A stretch of DNA of 64,000 nucleotides from Phaonia tiefii (Eukaryota > Arthropoda > Insecta > Diptera > Muscidae): positions 73,736,562 to 73,800,561 of the forward strand of contig OZ008369.1 in the NCBI GenBank assembly GCA_963931995.1. The letters run 5' to 3'. Below, one piece after another: positions 55,448 through 64,000 of the stretch (the first letter of the stretch is position 1; every line of letters begins with the position of its first letter). The notes under the pieces were generated by a model. That model saw nothing but the letters and a program-made list of their open reading frames with translations. It made no database searches and was not told the origin of the DNA. The position numbers were made by a program, and so were the translations under genes.

Positions 55448-57552
55448 AATTGTTAACTAAATTCAAATGTTTTTTATTTCGTGTGAAGTACAATCGATGC
55501 AATTAAGTTCTGAACAAAACGTCTTTCAAATGCCCTTCACGTCAGCGTTTGCACGAACGAATACGATGAATCCAATTTTCGAGCACTTTTTCCACTACAT
55601 CAAGTCGTATGCCATAAATACACGTTCAATATTGACTTCTAAAGCTTTACGATAGTTTGGTTTATTGCTAAACACCAATCACTTCAAATAATCCCACAAA
55701 AAATACAGCATTGTTGTTAAATCACAAGTTATTGGAGGCCATTCAATGTCAAAATTTCTTGAAATATTCGAATCTCTAAGCTCCAGATATTGCCAAGATC
55801 AACTTCCAATTTCGGCCATTAAAAGTTGGTTATCATCGATCTATACTACTCTACATTGACAGTAACGGTGTTACCAGCTTCATTTCGAAATAAGTACGGA
55901 CCGATGATTCAACCAGACCAAAAACCACACCAAACTGTCAATTTAGGTGAACCTGATGGTTCATCATGAATAATTTGTGGATTTTCTTCGCACCAGAGTG
56001 GACAGTTTTGTTTATTTACTATACCACTCAGATGAAAGTGAGCCTCATCGGAGAAGATGATTTCCTAAAAAACATTGATATCGTTTTCAAGTTGTTCCAA
56101 GATAAAATCAGCTAATTCATGACGTTTACGGTAGTCAAATGGCTTCAGTTCTAGAGTTATAAAAATTTTATACGGATGCAAGCCCAAATCCTTTCTCAAA
56201 ATCCGCCAGGTTGTTGTTTGAGGCAGTCCCAATTGTTGACGTCTTGGAATCGATAAATTGCGGTCTTTAGCAACACTAGCCTGAATGACAGCAATATTTG
56301 CATTACTTCGAGCGGGGTTTTGTCTTATTTACATTTGAACATTATGTACACGCTGAAAAATGACGGCCTCTCTAATATATTTTCCCAAACATATTCTGCA
56401 CGAACCATGTATATGTTTGGAACACACTTCAAATATTCATGTGTTTGCAAGTCCCAAACTTACGTGTATTTAAATGCAAACAGTATCATGTTTACTGACA
56501 AACATGTATGCTTTTACGTGGAAAAACATGCGTTCTTCATCCCAAACATCCACATAATTACGTGGAAGCATTCGCGTGTTCTCCCCAGACCTACATATAC
56601 TTTCGGGGAAACATATGCGAATTTCCTCGCAAATATAATAATATTTAGAAACGAATTATTCTTCCGATTTCAATTTATATGTATTATTTATTATAATTAA
56701 TTTTAAACATATAAATCCACATTTATAAATAATTAATACAAAAAGTTAATGGATTTAAAACGGACCTTTTTACATATATTTGCATTTAATGCAGTACTTG
56801 TTTTTTTCATGAAATGAGAATCTGCTGCTCTTTTGCTTCTTCTTCCTTTGTTGTTGTTTCAGAAGGTTTCAGCTATGCGCTGGTTATCACTACGCGTTTG
56901 TACACAAACAAGATATTTATATACAAATGAAGTTCCTGCAAGCCAAGCGTGGATTAATTACTTGTGTTTCTTTATTACACTTATTTCACAAATGGTTCGC
57001 ATTACGATTTTCTCAGTAAAGACTAGGACAGACAAAGATCTTCATGTTGTTGGCCTTTCCAATTTCTTTCCTCAAAATCGTTTCTCACTTTGGTAGCAGA
57101 CATACATATATACCAAACACATACCAAAGTAACGTCACAAACCATTTAACCGTCCGAGCCTTCGTTTATTCGTTTTTCACTGATCAAGCGCAAACACAGC
57201 TGTATTTGTATTACAAACATAAATATATGTGGGTTGCAAACACATATATTATAACATTTTTATATAACAATAACATATTGTGTCTCAAACATGAAATATT
57301 GAGTAGCAAACATAATGTGTTCGGACATATGTATATTACATTTGCGACAAGCTCTAAACGCAGATTATATTTTCATCCAAACAAGAAAAAAAGACAGATT
57401 TTTCAGCGTGTAAAGAAAATGTACGCCCGTAATATGCAACAATTCGACGAATAGCGAGTACAGGTGGACGACTATTACGACCACAAAATGGCAAAAGCGC
57501 ACGAATTTGAGAACGGTTATTTTGAAAAACAAATTGAATAATTGTTAAAGGT
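55448..57552 (-). pseudogene. Mariner relic (copy M9), split by element C
   Basis: Minus strand. The N-terminal part lies at 57411-57552 (GRHNRP-like GRNSRPP region near 57480) and the rest at 55448-56348. One can follow the second HTH near 56230-56260, HKVFL..EDEAHFHLSGIVNK near 56010-56070, PSGSPKLTVWCGFWSG near 55890-55955, and the region near 55690-55720 equivalent to FLWDYLK. It ends with CSKIGFIVFVRANADVKGIW near 55540-55600. Several stops. Weak AT-rich termini (TTAACTAAATTCAAATG and its partner) may be the TIRs. Confidence 0.7.
56349..57410 (+). mobile_element. TIR element family C, full copy inside mariner M9
   Basis: 1062 bp bounded by TA (56347-56348, 57411-57412), with termini CACGCTGAAAAAT at both ends in inverted orientation. 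It is rich in short CAAACA/TGTTTG and ACATGT motifs at both ends, and includes the near-palindrome CAAACATAATGTGTTCG (about 57307-57323). The central part has no recognised protein. Truncated relatives lie at 23450-23690 and 48740-48895. Confidence 0.8.
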
Positions 57553-57698
57553 TGTTCTTGTAAACATTATTTAATACACCAAAAAAATGGCAGACCATGA
57601 CATACTACAAATGGCCGAAACGTCACTTAGAAATCATATCTCTCAAATTTGAGAACCCTTTAAATCTGTTAAAATATATTTAAGTGATAGCACGATAG
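57553..57698. other. Short spacer
   Basis: Unassigned sequence ending in TGATAGCACGATAG, the target duplication of the following SINE. Confidence 0.3.
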
Positions 57699-57791
57699 TG
57701 AGTATAAAACTAGAAAGCGCACAGCTCACTGGTTGTGAGAAGCTCTCCCCGATACCTTCATGGGAAGTAATGAGAAACCATTTATTTTCTA
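57699..57791 (+). repeat. 5'-truncated SINE with 14-bp TSD
   Basis: AACTAGAAAGCGCACAGCTC, GGTTGTGAGAAGCTCTCCCC and GAGAAACCATTTATTTTC are the SINE 3' end. It is flanked by TGATAGCACGATAG at 57685-57698 and 57792-57805. Confidence 0.9.
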
Positions 57792-57805
57792 TGATAGCAC
57801 GATAG

Positions 57806-57957
57806 GTCTGAGGCCTCGCCTGGCATCAAATAATACGATAAGATCTAAATAACCTTCCTCGAGGTTGTGTTAGATACTTTCAATTTGGAGATACTTTCAA
57901 TTAGCTTTGAAAAGCCTTTCCGTATTAGGCAATCGGAGGCAGATTTAAATCCCCGCT
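57806..57957 (-). mobile_element. RTE-like fragment (R6)
   Basis: The minus strand reads LDLIVLFDARRGLRPI, equivalent to EDLTEPFETKRGLRQGD of R2, and upstream the SPIRG/AFD region near 57925-57955. A short TGAGTAAGTAAAGGGTAAAG follows at 57960, like RTE tails, but on the wrong side for this fragment. Confidence 0.6.
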
Positions 57958-59452
57958 TGGGTGAGTAAGTAAAGGGTAAAGTAAAACAGCCAATCGCTCA
58001 TAGATTTACCACATTACACTTAAGCAAAAGCACCTGGATAGTATTTTTGAAAACGAAACGCCGTATATAGAGCTCTTACATTCCAAGTGCATATCCGAAA
58101 ATCGTGGTCCTGGCGTCGTCAACAAACAGGTTATTTTTAATGTTTCCTTTTTCGTTTATGTCTATTCACTGCCCTTATGAACAGTTGCGGGTGGCAAACC
58201 CAGTCTACTGGGTTTTTGCATTTTACCTACTGCCAGGATATTTGATTGCAGCCGCCCATTATGGATCAAATGGTGAGCAGGACGCAATATGTCGAACCTG
58301 GATTTTCTTATTTTGGGTTCTATCCGCCGTTGGCCAATATATTTGGTTCATTCGCCTTCTAAGGACAAAACAATGTGCCCGATATCCTACCAAACTACTA
58401 AACCTGAGATGCATCAGTGGTCGCATAGCCCATCAGGCTGACCATCAGAACCGTTGCACGGGAACCACCACGTGGAGGAAACAATCATATGCACATGATT
58501 GAGAACAGTAGGCTCCCAATGTTTGGCTCCCATTCTAGTCACTTACGACTCACTTAGATATAAATATCAAATAGATATAAATCTATTATATTCAGTGTCA
58601 GTAATTTTGGTAGCTGTCACGTGATTGGTATTGTTATGTTGCTTTTTCATCATTGATAGACTGACACCTGAACTACGCCAGCAAGTTTGACAGACTTGTT
58701 TTGAAAAAAAAATAATTGCAGTTGTCCGGCATGCATTCGTCCAAACAAATGTTTCTCAAAATTGATACATCAGCTCTGCGCCGATTGAGTGGAAAAGCTC
58801 CGCAAGTAGTCAATCAGCATCCGCAGTTTTGTTGTTTTTAAATGTTGGTTAAAATTTAAAATACAGCAATTGAATCTCGAGAGACACGAGTTTGGTTTTA
58901 AGATACATCAATTAGTATTTATAGGAATTTAGTTTAACTTCAGAACACATCAACTGAAATTGAATTCATCATTGAAATATAAACAAAATATACTCGGACA
59001 CAATTTCTATTAATGTATACAGAATATCAATTGCGGTTATTTGAAATTCAAATGATGCCTCTTACAATTCAGTGGAGGTTTTCGGAATTTCGATTGACTT
59101 CTTTGACATTTTAAAAATGATTTTTTAATTTGTTTTGTGTACATAATTTTAATTTACAATAGAATTTTGAAATTTCAAATGATAAATTTGGTGTTGCAAA
59201 TAAAATGTTTAAATTTTAATTGTTAACTGATTAAATTCACACTAAATTACAATATGATCAATAAAATTATGATCAGACACCATCTATATAATCACCTCCC
59301 AACTCTAATATGGTCGTGACAATAATAATATGACTTGCATCTCTCAATTTTGAACAAAATCATAGTATACTTGAATGTCAAAAATAAATTCGTCAGTACA
59401 GAATTTCTTGGCTCTCACTCAAAATATTTCCAGTAAAATCATAAAGTTAAGT
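57958..59452. other. No gene recognised
   Basis: A 132-codon frame at 58104-58502 starts with GTG and shows hydrophobic stretches but no known domain; it may be a shadow of old retroelement sequence. 58560-59450 is AT-rich and featureless. Confidence 0.35.
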
Positions 59453-59565
59453 GACCGTCGGTGGTGCAATGGTTAGTGTGCGCGCCTCTTGTACACGAGA
59501 TCCGAGGTGCGATCCCTGCTCTGGCCACCTTAAATTTCTTTCGGTGGCGGTCAGATTATATGATT
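59453..59565 (+). repeat. SINE head with clear A and B boxes
   Basis: GTGACCGTCGGTGGTGCAATG contains a perfect A-box match (TGGTGCAATGG). GAGGTGCGATCCC is a slightly changed B box. It continues into TTAAATTTCTTTCGGTGGCG and stops. This copy best shows the tRNA origin of the family. Confidence 0.8.
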
Positions 59566-60698
59566 TGTGATATCATATAGTCTACAGCCTGAACGAGTAA
59601 TTTTCCAATTTTATATTAAGGCAGCGCCATCGACACATTGATGAAACCACAATATTTCATCAAACGCCACATGATGCATAATATACCTTCCCATATGACG
59701 CATAAAAAGTGAATGCCATGAAAATGCTTTGAATTAATTTAACTTTGTTTTGTCACATGTGTTGACATCAAACAACCATTAAAAAATGTTTCATATCCTG
59801 TGTGTTTTCACAAATTCAACAGCAACACACACAGCCAATCACACACGCATTTAAGATTTGTTTGTGGACATGTGTAAATGTCAAATTGAGAGATGGAAGT
59901 GATGCCTATTTTTGAATTCCCCGTATTATTAATTTAAATTTATATATTTTGAGATTTTCAGGAATTTAGACATGAAATCAATTTATTAAAACAACTTTAC
60001 TAATATTTGCCCTATTAAATTAAAGCGGTTTGTTATAAAATTTAAATTACAGACGAAACTAGTAGGCGGATTCGGGAAACATCCACCCTGTGAGTTTGCA
60101 TACGCATTCACCCTTTAAAATCTTCGAATTTGTGATACATTTAATTTCTGGATGGTCATGCTGTATTTGTCAATGCCAATTTAACAAGCGGAAATGCTAA
60201 ACGATCTTTTTAAAATTTTTTTTGCTGAAATTTGTTTACACACTAACTAGAATTTAAATTTTTCTTTAAAAATATTTAATTGATTCGCAGCAGCAAAACG
60301 AACAGGGTTGCATGCCTTCTAGCAGTCCTGTAAAGGCATTCAGAAGGGTCAAACAACATATGCAATGCAATCGTCATTTCCAAATAATATTGGGCTCCAC
60401 GCGAAGGGACGGTCTGCATATTTAACCTTTCTTGGCTGATCTTCTAGCTAGGCCTCACAGAATGCGTTCCTAGAAAGCATTCCTTTCAGGTCTTCTGGTA
60501 GGCCCACTCACGGAAGGTCTGTTGAGAGGAGGCCTTTATCTGCAGGCCAGCAATCAGGCCTGAACACGAGAAATGTTAGAAGGTTGTAAGCAAATGTAAA
60601 ATAATATATACAAGTAAGAATGTGGGCCAAAGTCAAAGAGTTTTGAAACACATGAAGTCGACCTCCATTATTTCATAAATAGCAGTATCTGAAATAAT
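59566..60698. other. No gene recognised
   Basis: Includes a patch at 60390-60570 with repeated AGGCCT/AGGTCT motifs; otherwise AT-rich and unassigned. Confidence 0.35.
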
Positions 60699-61309
60699 CA
60701 GGTCAATTCTTAAATACGCGCTTCACTTCGACGAAGGTAACGTTTCACTTTCGATACATTCTAAAATACTCGTGATGACTTATCGATAAAAATTGTAAAA
60801 TTTTTGGCATCACTAATTAAATCAGCTGTAGATGTAATCAGCTGATTGGGAAAATTATTCGTTATTAATAAAAAATTGTAAACAAAAACTCATATTTTAA
60901 TTTCAAATCGATTCCATTGCGTTTTATGTTACTGAAAACTCGGGAAATCTACGAAGTGTCCTTCACAACTTAAGAAACAACACGATGGAAATATTTTCCA
61001 TGAATGACATTTTATTTGTAGTTAATACTTCTATTTCTCTGTATCACTTTTATTAAATGAATTTTTGCTGTTTCTAACCCGGGTGCCACGCGATCAAGCT
61101 TAATGGTAAACGCGCGGATATTGGCGTCGAACGAAAATGACATATAAATTAGTAACACGAGTATTTTAGAATACATATGATGTGAAAGAAAACAAATGTT
61201 TCTGTTTGCACATCTCTAAATTCATTGGTTCATCACCAACGTATTATAGAATAGCAAAAAGTGAATGAGGCGCGTATTGATGGTGAAAGTAACTATAAGA
61301 ATCGACCTG
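60699..61309. mobile_element. MITE-like element with CAGGTC termini
   Basis: Left CAGGTCAATTCTTA, right (reversed) CAGGTCGATTCTTA. A second inverted pair, ACATTCTAAAATACTCGTG (about 60763) and its complement near 61157-61178, lies inside. Flanks do not show a matching duplication. No protein. Confidence 0.55.
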
Positions 61310-61689
61310 AATGTCATTAATGAATGTCATTACAGAAATAGGACTGTAAAAAGAGGAGCGAAGTTAATCACCACTTCGGAAGATGTTATAATTTTTGCAA
61401 ATGGCATCGTCGGTCAATCATATTGACATTTGTGAACTAGACAGCTGTAGTTTACAAACACATAAGCAATATAGCGCTATACTCCGCAGAAACGTGAAAT
61501 AATTGTGTCGATTTTGTTGACAAATAACACTGTGGAAGTCAAAAATCGAGACAGGGCAGGAGAGGACTGTTTTGCCCTAATTCGTGTAAAACCCCGTAAT
61601 TGTAACTCAAAAAACGAATGATGCAGTTCGATTCCTCGTACCCAAATTATTGTAAAATAGTCCATTTCGACCTTGTCTTAATTTTTTTT
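61310..61689. other. No gene recognised
   Basis: Unassigned sequence. Confidence 0.3.
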
Positions 61690-62620
61690 TTGACAAAATC
61701 TATTACAGTTTAATCGGTTGGTGGCGTTGGCGTAGAGAGTTAGGCGCATTTCCACTTAAGCGGTTACGTCAATAAGCAAAGTGTTCATCCGCGTCTGATC
61801 AGGGGGTTTCTATGGCACAGCTGATCGAAAAGGCACTAGGGAATGATGTAGAATGAGAGACCAAAGAAGACATACAGATTACACACCATGCAGCAAACTA
61901 AGTTTAAAAGTGATTGAATGAAATTGTGTTTTATTCTGTTTGTATCGAACGAAAATACGTATCCCTTTTATTTCTGTCCGTATTATGCCAACCAAAGAGT
62001 TAATTACCAAAGCAACTCGAACTCGATGCAATGGAATACTACCTGGTCGTCATGAAGAGGCATCGAAGAGAGTAATGGAGTATTACTCTGTGGTCTGATG
62101 CATGAAGAGCCATTACATCCACACAAAGCCGCTCTGTGGTGCGGCATTCACGCGTGAGGAGTGATTGCACCTGCACCGCATTTTTTTGAGACGCCATCGG
62201 CTATACGGGCCGATTTACTGGTGAACGCTACAGTGTCATGATACACGACTTATTACTGCAGGAATTGGTTGAGCGGGGTGCGATGAACATGTGGTTTCAA
62301 CAAGACGGTGCAACCACACACACAGCACTAGTCGCAATGGATAACCATCCCAGACTTCAGTTCTTGAACTGTTCTTGAAAATATCGATGTCTTTATGCAA
62401 AATGCTGTTCAACCAAGTGAGAAGAAATGCTATTTTGCTGCGAACAGCGGCGGTTGATATTAATTGCACTTCGAGCAAACTTTCAGCTACTGCGGCAATA
62501 TATTTCACTGGGCACATACACGAGTTCTTTTCTCCAAAACGATCCCGGATTGACGAACTCGCTTCACAAATTGATCAACAAACCGCGTTGGTGGCACTAT
62601 ATGTACTTATATATCAATAT
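61690..62620. pseudogene. Mariner relic with internal inversion (copy M10)
   Basis: Plus strand: AHFHLSGYVNKQ near 61745-61780. An unrelated 300-bp insert follows (61795-62095), with GTCTGAT at both borders. Then LMHEEPLHPHKAALWCGIHA near 62097-62157, an FFETPSA segment, and MNMWFQQDGATTHTAL near 62284-62330. Right after that the orientation flips: minus-strand 62620-62345 encodes the N-terminal linker KRVRQSG, IAAVAESL and VQELKSG. The element is therefore rearranged and inactive. Confidence 0.7.
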
Positions 62621-63017
62621 GTACTTTTATTGCAATTTGACTTGAAGACTCAGAACTTTGGAAGAAAAATTTTAATATTTGGTATATTTCTAACCTTTAA
62701 AGAAAAATCTGTCACTTCATAAATGTCAAATTAATCAACTGCTTCGAAATATCGGAGAATTCAAATTCCAAATTGTTCATTGCGCACACTTTGTGGGTGG
62801 CGTACACTTTATATGTTGAAAACTGTTCGCATCATCTTGGGCAATGCGATGAAATGTGCACAAATGTGAATCAACACTGTTGGTCAGCCACTTGACGGCT
62901 ATCATGCTTTCCGCTTAACAGAAACAATTGTACAAGTCCAAATAAAGATTTCCATCACTCAAAATCATAATTTTGTATTTCGTAAAAAGTTATTCAAGAA
63001 TAAATTGGATGAATAAT
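62621..63017. other. No gene recognised
   Basis: Unassigned sequence. Confidence 0.3.
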
Positions 63018-63268
63018 CGATATTTTCCGAGCTTGAGGTTAGATTTGCTTTTCTTGTATATATTTTTCTCGATATTTCTCTAGTCCGTTGTGTACCATCA
63101 TCAGGAGATACAAACAATTAATAAATATCAAAACCAAATAACAATAACGAAAAAATATGATAACATAAAAATGTTTCAAAAAAGGTTTCCCAACTTTTTT
63201 AAAATCTTTGAAGTTACACAAACAAAAATAATAATAACAAATTTTTTTCAAGCTCGGAAAATATAGAT
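63018..63268. repeat. Small MITE-like element
   Basis: CGATATTTTCCGAGCTTGA at the left and its inverted partner TCAAGCTCGGAAAATATAGA at the right, about 250 bp apart, with AT-rich interior. No clear target duplication. Confidence 0.6.
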
Positions 63269-63594
63269 TATTTATTGGTAACGAAATGGTCGACCAACGA
63301 AATGCAAATAAATTAGATGACTAACTTTGCGCCACCTTGTATAAAGATTTTGGCGATATTTTTATTATCTTCCACATTTTCAGGCACTCAAGGTCTGAAA
63401 GTGTTAAAAAACTGATTGAATCTTTTTAGTTTCTTTCATGATCTTATTTCATTTGCATATGCCAGGTTCGTCCTAGAGAATAGTGGTCTTCGGCAAAGGT
63501 ACAGGTTACACTTAGTGCTACAAATGTCTATTACTAACAAATTTCGTACAGTCAACTGGGAAAGTTTTAGTGGCCGTCAAAATTTGAAGACATT

Positions 63595-64000
63595 TTTAAC
63601 ATCTATAGGCGCGGGCAGGGACTAAACTCCTCCGAAACGGCTGGACCGATTGGTATGAAATTGTGCATACAGAGTAGGTCTCAGAATCGGCTAGCATATA
63701 TGTTTCATACCCCTAAATGATAAGGGTGACCCACCCCTATATAGAATACAGATTTGTCCGACTGCGAAACATAGATTGTCAAACTGCGAAAAAAACACAC
63801 ACTGAAGTAGCAGCAGCGAAACATTGTCTTGTTTGGGTGCGGAGCACTCTCAGAGAAAAGAGAATAATGACGTTGTTATACGTATATAAAACTGAGATGG
63901 CAAAAGAGCAACGAAAATTGTGTGAACTTGTGTAGCATATGTCTGTACGAACATAACAATGTATGTACATGTGTCTGTTGCTTTGCATGCTCTTTGCTTT
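63595..64000 (+). repeat. Dispersed repeat X, copy 3 (runs off the window)
   Basis: Begins TTAACATCTATAGGCGCGGG, then CTCCTCCGAAACGGCTGGAC, TCTCAGAATCGGCTAGCATA, AAAAACACACACTGAAGTAG and ATACGTATATAAAACTGAGA. It carries the uninterrupted GTTATACGTATATAAAA junction that copy 1 shows split by the hAT-type element. Confidence 0.75.

Noticed and set aside
58104..58502. 132-codon plus-strand frame
   Set aside because: Starts at GTG, no recognised domain, no splice context or second copy. It lies beside retroelement debris, so I did not call a gene.

Overview
The window is intron-scale, AT-rich eukaryotic DNA and reads as accessory, repeat-dense sequence from an insect, most likely a higher fly. 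The reasons are the DD41D (rosa-type) mariners, RTE-like and CR1/Jockey-like retrotransposons, 67-83 bp introns with GTAAGT-type donors, and a tRNA-derived SINE. The order Diptera is an inference; nothing seen fixes the species. I found no intact single-copy host gene, no rRNA gene, no functional tRNA gene and no CRISPR array. Almost everything recognisable is a transposon, a transposon relic or a dispersed non-autonomous repeat, many nested in one another.

Layout. 0.6-2.2 kb: RTE-like retrotransposon relic. 3.5-7.7 kb: short repeats, hairpin-bearing motifs and a mariner rebuilt with two inverted 3' ends (6525-7431). 8.8-11 kb: second RTE relic split by a SINE. 11.3-12.8 kb: two mariner relics, one split by a SINE with a 9-bp target duplication. 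13.8-18.8 kb: two relics of one multi-copy protein family, one with a 67-bp intron and one without, around a repeat element carrying a long array of AAGAAAAGGTAC-type units (16189-17709; an inverted second copy lies at 25012-26418). 18779-19283: solo LTR with ATAT duplication. 19.6-21.6 kb: a three-level nest (dispersed repeat X, then a hAT-type element with 8-bp duplication, then a mariner relic, then a SINE). 27-29 kb: mariner and RTE pieces. 31.6-33.7 kb: inverted-repeat element carrying a near full-length DD41D mariner. 36.3-36.9 kb: hAT-type MITE with perfect 8-bp duplication.

39.6-44.2 kb is the most interesting stretch. A TIR element with its own intron-bearing gene (a second copy sits inverted at 29.3-30.6 kb) has been hit by a 5'-truncated CR1/Jockey-like retrotransposon. 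The insertion is in frame, so one open frame of about 950 codons now runs from the element's gene into a complete reverse transcriptase domain. 44.8-45.7 kb: short exons with phase-compatible splice sites, split by a MITE. 47.1-48.0 kb: fold-back element with 9-bp duplication inside repeat X. 49.8-53.5 kb: long-TIR element whose left TIR was split by a Tc3-like transposon. 55.4-57.6 kb: mariner split by a 1.06-kb TIR element. The last 6 kb holds SINE, mariner and MITE relics and another copy of repeat X that runs off the window.

The elements do not form a pathway; they record successive insertions. Coordinates of degenerate repeats are approximate to about 5-30 bp. Family names rest on motif recognition, not on a database search.
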